42,681 bases of DNA from Fibrobacteria bacterium (GCA_017881725.1 JADGQO010000187.1:1-42681), one strand, 5' to 3'. Positions 1-8,418 are shown, counted from the stretch's first letter. Numbers and translations: made by a program. The notes: a model not told the origin generated them from the letters alone.

Positions 1-102
1 GCGGCTCCGCTCATCAAGCAACGGCCACAGGGCAGAAAACTTTTTCCGAAGCGCACGAGTATCGTTATCCATGCAAACAAATAGAATTAATGTTACACGA
101 AG

Positions 103-1080
103 TTGCTGCCTTTATTTATTGACACCGCCTTAGGGTTCTGGTGCCATATTTCCGGCACCGATTTGGTGCGTGACGGGCAGGGTCATTTCACGGTCCTGGA
201 AGACAATTTACGTTGCTCGTCCGGAGTCTCCTTCGTGCTGGGAAACCGCGCGGTCATGAAACGCACCTTTCCGCGCATCTTCGAAGCCGTAGAGCCGCGG
301 CCCGTCGACGATTATCCGAGCAAGCTTTTGGAAATGCTGCAAGCGGTCGCGCCCTGGAGCGACAGCCCGCGCGCGGCGCTGTTGACCCCCGGAATGTACA
401 ACTCCGCGTATTTCGAGCATTGCTACTTGGCGCAGCAAATGGGCATCGAATTGGTCACGGGGCCGGACCTGAGCGTTCGCGACGGCATGGTGTTCATGCG
501 CACCACGCGCGGCAAAGTGGCTCTGGTCAACGCGCCGGGAACCGGCGTGGCGGACGACAAGGTGGTTTACGCCTACGTACCACGCATGATACGGTATTAT
601 CTCGGCGAAGACGCCATCCTGCCCAACGTGGAGACCTGGGTGGGGCATGAGCCGGCCGACCTTTCCCATATGCTGGCCAATTTAGACAAGCTGGTGATTA
701 AGACCGCGGAGGGCTCCGGCGGCTACGGCGTATTAATCGGTCCGCACGCCGACAAGGCCACCTTGGCGGAATGGCGCGCGCGCGTCATCGAGAATCCGGC
801 CGGATATATCGGCCAAACCACATTATCCTTGTCCCGTAGTCCGGTGCTGGTGGACGGCAATTGGGAAGGACGCCATATCGACCTACGGCTTTACGCCTTA
901 TTCGGGAAATCCATTTACATCCTGCCCGGCGGACTGACGCGCGTGGCCTTGCGCAAGGGGAGCTTGGTTGTAAACAGTTCCCAAGGGGGCGGGAGCAAGG
1001 ACACCTGGGTGGTTCCTCGCCCGCGTGGGATGCAACCCTACGGCGAGGTCGCGGGGAATCTCGCGGTGGCTTCCGCATGA
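103..1080 (+). pseudogene. Decayed circularly permuted ATP-grasp protein (DUF404/DUF407 family), truncated and internally deleted
   Basis: The 325 codons clearly match the circularly permuted ATP-grasp family: [62 protein letters not shown] and DTWV occur in the family order. The product looks non-functional. The only start is a weak TTG, and roughly 130 N-terminal residues that normally precede the HISGTDLVRD block are absent, with stop codons upstream. The protein also runs straight from MRTTRGK (about residue 138) into VALVNAPGTG. In relatives about 40 residues lie between these blocks, including a conserved IYRR-type segment, so an in-frame deletion is likely. The gene is followed at 1118 by a broken alpha-E gene, its usual operon partner. 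Family members are thought to act with alpha-E and transglutaminase-like proteins on a peptide or amide substrate. Family assignment is firm; the deletion sizes are recalled from relatives. Confidence 0.8.
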
Positions 1081-1117
1081 AATCATTTTTCGGAACTCTC
1101 GGAATTCGGTTAATCGC

Positions 1118-1430
1118 ATGTTGAGCCGCACCGCCGACAGCATTTATTGGATGAGTCGTTACATGGAACGCGCTGAGAACGTTGCGCGCTTCATCTCCGT
1201 CAATCTCCAGGCCTTGTTGGATTTGGCTTTGAATTTCCGCGAGCACCACCAAGGCCAATGTCCTGCATTTCCTGACCTTCGAGGCGCGTAACCCGAACAG
1301 CATCACGGCCTGCGTTTCCATGGCCCGCGAAAACGCCCGTCAGTTCCGGCCGGAATCGCCACGCCTTACCCCGTTTCAAGTGGAAAATTTTGGCTGCAAA
1401 GATGGGATTCATCCGTTTAGCGGGATATAA
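1118..1430 (+). pseudogene. Remnant of alpha-E domain protein (DUF403) with frameshift and deletions
   Basis: From ATG 1118 the sequence reads [20 protein letters not shown], the hallmark start of alpha-E proteins, for about 40 residues. It then runs into a stop at 1291. A different frame (1251-1430) continues with family-like sequence, [16 protein letters not shown] and then ACVSMARENAR, before unrelated residues and a stop at 1428. Intact members are about 310 residues long. Here the segment between the two blocks and everything after ARENAR (about 200 residues) are missing. At least two deletions and one frame change are therefore needed. It lies 37 bp after the decayed ATP-grasp gene, so the whole operon has been lost. 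The end of the remnant holds the likely -10 box of the next gene. Confidence 0.8.
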
Positions 1431-1431
1431 T
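1426..1431 (+). promoter_or_regulatory. Candidate -10 box (TATAAT) for the cNMP-FHA gene
   Basis: A perfect TATAAT lies 35 bases before the start codon at 1467, inside the tail of the alpha-E remnant. No convincing -35 hexamer is seen at the right spacing, so this is a tentative call. Confidence 0.35.
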
Positions 1432-1466
1432 AAAGTGCGAATTCCGGTTTGCATGGAGGTTGAGGC

Positions 1467-2240
1467 ATGGCCAAGAGATGGAGTTTTCATCCCAATGACG
1501 TGATCCTGCGCGAAAACGACGCAGGAGAATCCGCGTATATCATTGAATCCGGAAAAGTGGAAATCACCAAGGACATGAACGGGAAACGCGTGCACATCGC
1601 GTTTCTGGGGCAAGGAGCGACTTTCGGTGAAATGAGCATGGTGGACGATTTGCCGCGTAGCGCCAGTGTTACTGCGGTGGAGCCGACCGAGGTCACCGAA
1701 TTTCACCGCGACGATCTTTTCGCAGCGATGAAGGAAAATCCGGAAGTATTCTCAAAGTTTTTGAAAAGCATATTCGAGAGATTGCGCGAAGCCAATTCCT
1801 TGATTGCCGCCCGTGACGCGGATCCCGTCGCCGGGGGACGTTTGGCGAACTTGAAGGACCCGAACGCCAACGGCGAAGCCTATACCATCGAGGGCATTAC
1901 GCCCAAAGCCATTGCCGCCATCACGTCGAATCCTCATCCCATCCGCAATTTCCCCTTTCGGATCGGCCGTAAAAGCAACGACCCTTTCCTCTACAACCAT
2001 TTCGAAATCGAAGACCAGGATCCGCCGAAAATTTCGCGGCACCATGTCAGCATCATTCTGGAGAACGGCCGGGTGGGCATCATCGATCGGGGCAGCGAGT
2101 TGGGCGCGTCCGTGGATGGCGTGCGCATCGGAGGAAAACATGGGAATGGCCCGGTTTTTTTCGAGGGCAAGGAAGGCATCTTGATTTTGGGCAATGAAGC
2201 TTCGGCTTACCAGTTCAAAATCCGCGTTGCGTGGAAATAG
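1467..2240 (+). CDS. Cyclic-nucleotide-binding and FHA two-domain signalling protein
   Basis: This 257-residue protein joins two sensor domains. Residues about 5-115 form a cNMP-binding fold, with the phosphate-binding cassette GEMSMVDDLPRSASVTA (54-70) keeping the Glu and the Arg-Ser pair typical of cAMP/cGMP binders. Residues about 155-255 form an FHA domain, with the GR (167-168) and SRHH (190-193) phosphothreonine-binding signatures. There is no DNA-binding helix-turn-helix as in CRP, and no signal peptide or membrane segment, so it is probably a cytoplasmic adaptor that reads a nucleotide second messenger and a phosphorylated partner. GGAGG lies about 9 bases before ATG 1467. It stands alone, next to a dead operon, with no kinase or cyclase nearby, so its pathway is unknown. 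Confidence 0.85.
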   Translation: MAKRWSFHPNDVILRENDAGESAYIIESGKVEITKDMNGKRVHIAFLGQGATFGEMSMVDDLPRSASVTAVEPTEVTEFHRDDLFAAMKENPEVFSKFLKSIFERLREANSLIAARDADPVAGGRLANLKDPNANGEAYTIEGITPKAIAAITSNPHPIRNFPFRIGRKSNDPFLYNHFEIEDQDPPKISRHHVSIILENGRVGIIDRGSELGASVDGVRIGGKHGNGPVFFEGKEGILILGNEASAYQFKIRVAWK

Positions 2241-2585
2241 TCGCGTAGGTCGTCCACGCCGGCACGTCAGGCGGTTTGATGCACAGCCCGACAATGCCCG
2301 AGGTCCTCCAAGGCTACGCCTTTAAAACCATCTACCATCGGTTGCAGGACAATGGCAATTCCATGCACCCCCTCGACGAGCACGGTGGAAAAACGCTTCG
2401 GCATCGATCCGTTGACGGAGCGCGACAAGCATGCCCTTACCTTAGCCGGGGCCGCCTGGGCTTTTCCTGCAAGCCCAGGTTGCTTTGGCGCTGTCTTGCG
2501 ACATGGCCATGGCGAAAGTGGACGCGGCGCAGGCGCCGATGCCCGCAGGATGGTTGCGTCCCCAATCAAATGGGAGCCGCGCGGA
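2241..2585 (+). other. Gene-free stretch with a possible frameshifted relic
   Basis: No intact gene is visible. On the plus strand, codons from 2276 to about 2385 (reading PEVLQGYAFKTIYHRLQDNG) and then, one frame over, from about 2385 to 2470 (EKRFGIDPLTERDKHALTL) show the synonymous codon preferences of neighbouring genes. This suggests a degraded coding region with one frame change. I do not recognise the family. A perfect 8-bp inverted repeat, CTGGGCTT...AAGCCCAG, lies at about 2456-2478 but has no T-tract. The minus frame is also open here, so the coding direction is uncertain. Confidence 0.3.
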
Positions 2586-4163
2586 TCAAGGAAACTCAAC
2601 CAGCCGCGAATCCTGCCTTTGATTTTCGTAAAGAAGTTTGATGTAGTCGTCGGACCTTTCGGCGTATGCGACCCACAATTCATCCAACGCACCTTTAAAA
2701 TAATAGCCGGTGCCGGTAGGGGCCCATTGGTCCAACGTTCCGTAGCCCCAACGCCAATACCCCGTGATGTTTTCCGCGACGGTGGACGCAGGATCATAGG
2801 AAACCCTTACGCCGTCTACGAACAGGGCTTGTCCGCTCGCGGAGAGCCGCGTCACGACCTGGTGCCATTTCCCGTCGTTCAGCGGTTTCGGAGAATCGAT
2901 GGTTTTGAATATGCCCGGGCTGACTCCGGATTGCGTGGGTGAAGCGGGAGGGTAGACGGAAAAATGAATCATTCCGTTGTTGGTCATGAAAATATGTCGA
3001 TCCCGGTTCACCATGGCGACCGCCGTATCGACTTCGGTAAAATCCAATAACTTGCCGCCGGAGGTCGATGTGGTGCGGAACCAAAGGCCCGTGGTGAAAA
3101 TTTGCGGATTATCGAAGGACTTTTGCGTGCCGGAGAATTGCGCGGATCCGTCCAATCCCATGCTTCCTTCCAGTAGGCCGCCCGTGGCCGTTGCGGATGA
3201 GCCATAACCGATGGCGATGCCGTGATTTTTCCGATCCGATGCGTCGTGGAATTGGGGCGATGGGTTGCTTGGGTCCTCATCGAGATGCCAAACCCCCGCG
3301 TATCCATCCGCGGTTTGAAAGACGGTTCCCGCTGAAGTATTCGTAGCGTTTCCATTTCCCCAAACCAAACGCAAGGCTTGTCTGCCGTTGCTCCGGGCGG
3401 TGGAAAAATCAAAATTCGCAGAAGTAAGTCTGACTAGGAGCGGAAAGCGGGTCACGGTTCCCGGAACCGCAGCTCCTTCGGCCGTGGTATTCAAGAGCAG
3501 GGTCCGTGAGTTTTTCCAGGCCAGGTAGGGTCCGGTCGCGGTCGTAGTCGTATCCGCCTGCACCAGCAGGTCCCAGGCGAATACCCGGGAAGATTTGCCG
3601 CGCGTTAAATTTCCATACTGGATGGAATCTACCTTGCCCACGGGCACGGAATCGAAAGTCACTGTGCCGGAGGAAGCAATGATCTTTTTATACAAGGTCG
3701 TTCCCGTAACATAGATGTAACCCCCCGAGGTGTCCGCGGCTCCGGTCAACGATACGGAAAGTTTGCCGGGGTATTTCAACGATTGTTCGGGTAGTTCCAC
3801 GACGCCCTTGCCGATGGCGATGCCTTTTAAATTGGCCCGCGTTCCGGCGACCAAGTCCAGCGCTTCCAGGTTGTAGATTCCGCTGTCGATTCCCAGGAAT
3901 CGGAAATGGCCGGTCGCGTCGGTGGTATCGGACGGGATGACCGCTTTTCCGGAAACCATGTCCAAGGGATTAAAGTCCCGCGGCAACAAGTATACCCGCG
4001 TATGCGCGGCCGCGACGCCGTCCGGCGTTTTCAGGATTCCGGCGGTGCCTTTGGTCGGATTCCCCGTTTCGCTTCCGTCGAAGCAGCTTTGCATCATGAA
4101 CATCGGCGCGCAAACGGCTATCCAGATTAATACGGATTTGCCCAGCGAGACTTTTTCGATCAC
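2586..4163 (-). CDS. LamG/DUF2341-type surface lipoprotein
   Basis: The 525-residue product has a hydrophobic leader and a lipobox-like MQSC (Cys27) followed by SETGNP, a sequence I associate with Fibrobacterota lipoproteins. Residues about 40-110 resemble a carboxypeptidase-regulatory-like beta fold (VYLLPRDF...TDATGHFRFLGIDSG). A DUF2341-like segment follows at about 225-295 (FPLLVRLTSANFDFS), then a LamG/concanavalin-like domain (about 290-520; GVWHLDE, DGKWHQVVTRLS, LFVDGVRV, ALDELWV). It is probably an outer-surface, perhaps glycan-binding, lipoprotein. The DUF2341 part jumps from STARSNG to LRLVWGN, omitting about 40 residues present in relatives, so an in-frame deletion is likely. The start is GTG at 4161-4163, overlapping the upstream TIGR02147 stop as GTGA, so the two are translationally coupled. 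Confidence 0.75.
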   Translation of the reverse strand: MIEKVSLGKSVLIWIAVCAPMFMMQSCFDGSETGNPTKGTAGILKTPDGVAAAHTRVYLLPRDFNPLDMVSGKAVIPSDTTDATGHFRFLGIDSGIYNLEALDLVAGTRANLKGIAIGKGVVELPEQSLKYPGKLSVSLTGAADTSGGYIYVTGTTLYKKIIASSGTVTFDSVPVGKVDSIQYGNLTRGKSSRVFAWDLLVQADTTTTATGPYLAWKNSRTLLLNTTAEGAAVPGTVTRFPLLVRLTSANFDFSTARSNGRQALRLVWGNGNATNTSAGTVFQTADGYAGVWHLDEDPSNPSPQFHDASDRKNHGIAIGYGSSATATGGLLEGSMGLDGSAQFSGTQKSFDNPQIFTTGLWFRTTSTSGGKLLDFTEVDTAVAMVNRDRHIFMTNNGMIHFSVYPPASPTQSGVSPGIFKTIDSPKPLNDGKWHQVVTRLSASGQALFVDGVRVSYDPASTVAENITGYWRWGYGTLDQWAPTGTGYYFKGALDELWVAYAERSDDYIKLLYENQRQDSRLVEFP

Positions 4164-5041
4164 GGTTTTTCCCCCGGCTTGATTTTCGTCAAAGGGAAAA
4201 ACTGCATGTTCAATTGGTACACTCTATCCGGCTTGGGAAGCTCCCGTTCCAACCCGAGAAGTTTTTTTCTGAAGGCGATGATTTCTTCCTTGAAGATTTC
4301 GAATCCGGCTTTGGTCAGGCTTAAGGTTAAGGTGGAAAGATCGCGCAAGGAGGCGTCGTGGCGATCAATCGACTCCTTGGCTAAGTCTAAGCAGGCGATT
4401 TGGTAATTCGCTACGTTCAGGGATTGGACTTCCGGGCCTGTGGTGATGAGGTTCTGCGCTTGGCGGTAAATGCCCCTGTCACCCTTGATGATGAGGGAGA
4501 GGTCCTCCAAGACCCGAATCGCCTTCTCCGCTTGGTCCGGGCGGATGGGGGGATTCAACTCTTTGGCCAGGGCGGCGTAATCGTCCTTGAATTCCATGAA
4601 ACCGATCAACTCCCGGATGGCGCTGTAATACCATTTGGAATAAAACTCGAATTGATGGGCTTGGACCTGGTAGGCGTCGATTTTCCGCAACGCCATCATG
4701 CGTTCAAAGTAGATGCGCCGTTCTTCAACGGTCATGGCTTCGTTGAAATAGACCATGCTTTCGAAATACTCGGCTTCTTTTTTCTTCAAGCGCATGGCTT
4801 CGGAAAAACGGACGATCAAACTGCGTCCCAGGCCGCGCTTTCCGTCCACGACGTTTTTGTAATACCCCGATGAATTGATCTTGGCGCGTTTGGCGAAGTA
4901 GCGGTAGGAAAAAGCCGGGTTTTTCCGTTTTTGATAATAATAATACGCCTTTAAATATTCCCGGTAATCGGTAAAATCGAATACCGAAGGGCCATCCTTG
5001 GCGGTTACCTTTTTTTTGTCTCCAACCTCTTCGCGCATCAT
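4160..5041 (-). CDS. TIGR02147 family protein
   Basis: This 293-residue soluble protein matches the TIGR02147 family, which is strongly associated with Fibrobacter. Diagnostic stretches are FDFTDYREYLKAYYYYQK, FSYRYFAKRAKINSSGYY and RFSEAMRLKKKEAEYFESM near the N-terminus, followed by a helical C-terminal half (AYQVQAHQFEFYSKWYYSAI). The N-terminal block resembles a helix-turn-helix (RYFAKRAKINSSGYYKNVV), so a DNA-binding regulatory role is possible, but function is not established. I chose the ATG at 5041; an upstream TTG at 5080 in the same frame coincides with a TATACT that could be the promoter. The gene ends in a GTGA overlap with the downstream lipoprotein, implying a dedicated regulator/lipoprotein pair. 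Confidence 0.8.
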   Translation of the reverse strand: MMREEVGDKKKVTAKDGPSVFDFTDYREYLKAYYYYQKRKNPAFSYRYFAKRAKINSSGYYKNVVDGKRGLGRSLIVRFSEAMRLKKKEAEYFESMVYFNEAMTVEERRIYFERMMALRKIDAYQVQAHQFEFYSKWYYSAIRELIGFMEFKDDYAALAKELNPPIRPDQAEKAIRVLEDLSLIIKGDRGIYRQAQNLITTGPEVQSLNVANYQIACLDLAKESIDRHDASLRDLSTLTLSLTKAGFEIFKEEIIAFRKKLLGLERELPKPDRVYQLNMQFFPLTKIKPGEKP

Positions 5042-5332
5042 GTGTAAGCCCGCGTCGAGCGGCCGTTTCCTCGCTCCCAAGTATATTCAATTTCGGAAAA
5101 GTTGCCGTTCATAAAATGGGATTTCTGGTTCTTTCCGGAAACATCGAAAATAATCAAATAATGCTTGCGTGTCCCGAATGAGGGAAGAGGCCATTAATAT
5201 AAGGTTAAAAACAACGGGAATCCGAAAATATTCGCTTGAATGCGAAGGCTGATTTTAGAATGAGGATTTATTGGGAGTTTTTGGAAACAGGCAAAGAGGT
5301 TTGCGCCGGCCTCTTTGCCGTAACCGCAGGGC

Positions 5333-6484
5333 CTACAAATGTCCCTGTCTAATCATTCCAAAGACGATGGAGTTCGACTGATTCGTAATCGGAATCACCA
5401 GGCTCGGGTTTTCGTTCAACGTTTTGATGGTGCAGCGGAGGATATACGCGCCATTGCCCGCGCGGCTTCCGTTGGCCGTATTCCCGGTCCAAATGATGCG
5501 CGCGCGCCATTTTTTTCCGTCGGGGGTGAGCTCCATCAAAGGCAAATCCGCCACTTTATATTTCCCGGAGCCGCTTACGACGAAGTCTCCAAGGTTGGTG
5601 AAGATTTTGAATTCATATTCCACCGGCCCGGGGATTTCCAAATTGATGATCGGACCTACAAACGGCGTTCCTGGCGAGTAGCCCCCCACAAAGCAATTAC
5701 CTGGACATTTGCCGTCGGCGCCACCGGGGATGGCCACGCCGCTCTTATCGATGGGAATAAAAACCACTTGGGAAGTTGTTCCAGGAGGCGGTACGGAATT
5801 TTGATCCGGCGTGCTCTTGCCGTTCGGAAATTGGACGAAGACGTTGGAAGGGGGATTGGGCGCGATGGTCTGCGTATACGTGAACTGCACCACCACGCTG
5901 GGCAGCTGATTGGTCTTGGTGTCCATGGCTTTCAAAGTGGTCGTCTTGCTAATCGTAATCGGGCTGGTATAAACAGGGCTGGTGCTGTCGGGGGTCTTGC
6001 CGTCCACGGTATAGTGAATTGTCGCGCCGGTTTCTCCGGGCTTGAGAGCCACGGTGAAGGCCGGATCCAGGTTGGTGAAAGTTTTCTTATCCGGAGTTGG
6101 AGTTGCCGTCGGCGGCAAAGTGACGGGCATCAGATTTCCCGACAGGGTATACGTAACGGTTTCGCGCGAGTCGCGGGCATAGGTCCAGGTCAAGGTGATG
6201 AGTCCGCCCGCATTCGATTCCAGCGTGCCGTTTTTTGAAGTGGCCGCAGTGGCCAAACCATTTAACGGATAGGGACTTTGATAAACGTCCATTCCAGCGG
6301 CAGGCGTGGATGCGGATAACGGAATGGATTCCACGTCGCCCCAACCGGGCGTTTTCGCTCCGTCCTGCGTCGTCGCGGCGATGATCACAGGCCCGACGTC
6401 GGAGGTATCACGCGTGAGACGTATCGCGTAGGATGTGGCTGTAATCGAATACTTGGTTTCCGGCTGGCCCTGGGCCGGTCTCAA
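5333..6484 (-). CDS. 5'-truncated surface protein with chitobiase/beta-hexosaminidase C-terminal (CHB_HEX_C) repeat
   Basis: The 383 codons encode an extracellular-type Ser/Thr/Pro-rich protein. Residues about 128-205 match the CHB_HEX_C_1 module (ATIHYTVDGKTPDSTSPVY, then ISKTTTLKAMDT). The C-terminal part (about 215-383) has an Ig-like or FlgD-like character ending in AGNGAYILRCTIK and FGMIRQGHL, as in large Fibrobacterota surface proteins. No signal peptide is present, the only upstream start is a TTG at 6484 with no ribosome-binding site, and an in-frame TAA lies at 6506-6508. The N-terminus also begins mid-domain (YAIRLTRDTSDVGPVII). I therefore read it as the 3' part of a larger gene, probably a pseudogene. 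The carbohydrate link is inferred from the CHB_HEX_C module only. Confidence 0.6.
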   Translation of the reverse strand: MRPAQGQPETKYSITATSYAIRLTRDTSDVGPVIIAATTQDGAKTPGWGDVESIPLSASTPAAGMDVYQSPYPLNGLATAATSKNGTLESNAGGLITLTWTYARDSRETVTYTLSGNLMPVTLPPTATPTPDKKTFTNLDPAFTVALKPGETGATIHYTVDGKTPDSTSPVYTSPITISKTTTLKAMDTKTNQLPSVVVQFTYTQTIAPNPPSNVFVQFPNGKSTPDQNSVPPPGTTSQVVFIPIDKSGVAIPGGADGKCPGNCFVGGYSPGTPFVGPIINLEIPGPVEYEFKIFTNLGDFVVSGSGKYKVADLPLMELTPDGKKWRARIIWTGNTANGSRAGNGAYILRCTIKTLNENPSLVIPITNQSNSIVFGMIRQGHL

Positions 6485-6850
6485 TAACCGGACGCGATGG
6501 CTATTTTATACAATCACACAGGCCGAACCTAGATGCGAATCCAAATATCCCTTTATTTTAAAGTTAAACTCGAACTATTAAGACGTTAAGAACTGAAGGA
6601 TCGGCGATTCATTGGTTTCTCCAACAGGCCCCATTTATTGGGGTGACAATTGAATGTTAACGGTTCCACTAACTGAAAACCCGCACTCCATAAATCACTT
6701 TGGGCTTTATTATATATGCGATACGTGGGGCGGGTGGCTTCAGGTCTGGCGGTGGGTGGAAACTCCACGGACCTTCTGATTTTATAACAACCAAGCGGGC
6801 AGACCTCGTTTGGTTTGTTCCCCTGATTAAATAGACCAGGAGAATGGCTC
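6485..6850. other. Intergenic region between truncated surface gene and dehydrogenase gene
   Basis: No convincing gene. It contains a short inverted repeat CCCCA-TTTAT-TGGGG (about 6629-6643), an AT-rich stretch near 6705-6722 that could hold a promoter for the downstream gene, and an AGGAG ribosome-binding site at about 6838-6842. The missing 5' part of the minus-strand surface gene is not recognisable here. Confidence 0.4.
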
Positions 6851-8191
6851 ATGTCCAAATTGTTTCTGCACGCCTTGGGTTTATCAATTGCCCTGGTCGC
6901 GTCGTCCATGGCGGCGCTTCCCAACAACATCACTTTCCGTAATGTTTTTAGTGGCGGTCCAACATTTGTAAGACCGGTTTTTTTCTCCGAGGTTCCCGGA
7001 AAAGACAGCAACTACGTCGTGCTGGAACATGCCGCCGGTTTGGCCAGCGTGACGCATCGACGCAACGGCGCATGGGTGAAAGATACTCTGCTGAAAATTT
7101 CCGTGGTATCCAACGATAATGTCCTGGGACTGTTGGGCTTGGCGTTCCATCCGGACTTCGTCAATAACAAGAAGTATTACATCTTTTACAGCCAAACGGC
7201 GACCACGAATGTCATTGAGGAAAGGCAGGTGGACGCGTCCTTTATCAAGGATGCCGGAGTCGCTCCGAAGAAGCTGTTGACCCTTACGCATACGGCCTCA
7301 GGCAATAACGGAGGTGACATGGCGTTTGGTCCCAAGGACGGCTATCTGTATATCGGCGTCGGCGATGGAGGGGATCCGCAAGGCGATGCGCCCAACCGAG
7401 GTCAAAATCCCGATACCTTGCTGGGAAAATTTTTACGCATTGACGTGAACTCCCAGACCGGAACCAAACCTTACGGTATTCCAGCCACCAACCCTTTCGT
7501 GAGCAAAACCGGTTATCGCCCGGAAATCTGGGCCTTGGGCCTAAGGAGCCCTTGGCGCTGGTCGTTCGACGGCCTGACGGGAAATCTTTGGGTCGGTGAG
7601 GTCGGTAACGCCACTTGGGAGGAAGTGGATACGGTGCCGGTGGCCGGAGGCGCGAATCTCGGGTGGAGGCCCATGGAAGGATTCGGCTGCCAGGCGGGGG
7701 TAACGTGCAATCCCGCGGATTATACGCTTCCCCTTTATGTCTACGGACATGTCGGCGGAGAAAACGCCATCATCGGCGGATATGTTTATCGCGGCGATCC
7801 GACCTCGCCGTTTTACGGCGCATATTTTTTCGGCGACAACGGCAGTGGAAAGGTCAAAGCCATCAAAGTGACCGGAGGTAAAGCGCAAGACTCCCTGGTT
7901 TTTTCCAAAACCGTGGCGGGATTAAGCGCCTTCGGGCAAGATTCCCATGGGAATCTTTACGCCGTCAGCGTGAATTCGGGAGTCATATCCGTGATTGAAA
8001 GTCCGGACATGAAACCTTCCGCGACAGCGCTTGCCTACCATCGCGCCAAAGCCGGCGTAACATCTTCCACCGATGGCTTGGAATGGCGCGACTTGCGCGG
8101 CGAACGCGTGAAATCAGAACAAAAAGGACGCGGCGTATACCTCATCAGGTCCAAAGACGGGACCCGGGACTTGGTTCCGGTCATCAAATAA
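6851..8191 (+). CDS. Secreted PQQ-dependent sugar dehydrogenase-like protein (glucose/sorbosone dehydrogenase fold)
   Basis: The 446-residue protein has a signal peptide (LGLSIALVASSMAA, cleavage near residue 21) and the six-bladed propeller signatures of the GSDH/sorbosone family: LLGLAFHPDF, NNGGDMAFGPKDGYLYIGVG, DGGDPQGDAPNRGQNPDTLL, GLRSPWRWSFD and EVGNATWEEVD. The C-terminus carries a short tail, DLRGERV...GVYLIR, resembling C-terminal sorting or FlgD-like tails of secreted Fibrobacterota/Bacteroidota proteins. Soluble members oxidise sugars in the periplasm using PQQ. Here the residue matching the His of the usual (N)HNGG motif appears to be Asn152, so catalysis may be altered or lost. 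AGGAG precedes ATG 6851 by 8 bases. It lies upstream of a XylFGH-type importer, but a 227-bp gap separates them. Confidence 0.8.
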   Translation: MSKLFLHALGLSIALVASSMAALPNNITFRNVFSGGPTFVRPVFFSEVPGKDSNYVVLEHAAGLASVTHRRNGAWVKDTLLKISVVSNDNVLGLLGLAFHPDFVNNKKYYIFYSQTATTNVIEERQVDASFIKDAGVAPKKLLTLTHTASGNNGGDMAFGPKDGYLYIGVGDGGDPQGDAPNRGQNPDTLLGKFLRIDVNSQTGTKPYGIPATNPFVSKTGYRPEIWALGLRSPWRWSFDGLTGNLWVGEVGNATWEEVDTVPVAGGANLGWRPMEGFGCQAGVTCNPADYTLPLYVYGHVGGENAIIGGYVYRGDPTSPFYGAYFFGDNGSGKVKAIKVTGGKAQDSLVFSKTVAGLSAFGQDSHGNLYAVSVNSGVISVIESPDMKPSATALAYHRAKAGVTSSTDGLEWRDLRGERVKSEQKGRGVYLIRSKDGTRDLVPVIK

Positions 8192-8418
8192 CCAGGCCCT
8201 GAAGCCGCCGGATTTCCGGCAAGCGTACTCCGGGCCTCGCGGTCCGGAGAGGCGGAAACCTTCCGTAATAAAATTTTCAGAGCCGCGTTAAGCGTGATCC
8301 GCATGACGGACCCGCGTCCGCATTTTAGATTTTGTCCGGTTTAAAGGCCTGGCGCGACAAAAGCGAACTCCGCTCCACCCAGGCCCAGCTATCGAAGACG
8401 TTCCACCAAAGGTTATGC

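Noticed and set aside
785..1321. 178-codon minus-strand ORF across the ATP-grasp remnant
   Set aside because: The plus strand carries recognisable family blocks; the minus frame is Arg/Pro-rich and shows no family motif.
6586..7011. 141-codon minus-strand ORF upstream of and overlapping the sugar dehydrogenase
   Set aside because: No domain, start context or codon pattern supports it, and half of it is antisense to the signal-peptide region of a real gene.
8207..8220. GCCGG-ATTT-CCGGC hairpin after the sugar dehydrogenase as a terminator
   Set aside because: The stem is only 5 bp and no T-tract follows; not a convincing terminator.
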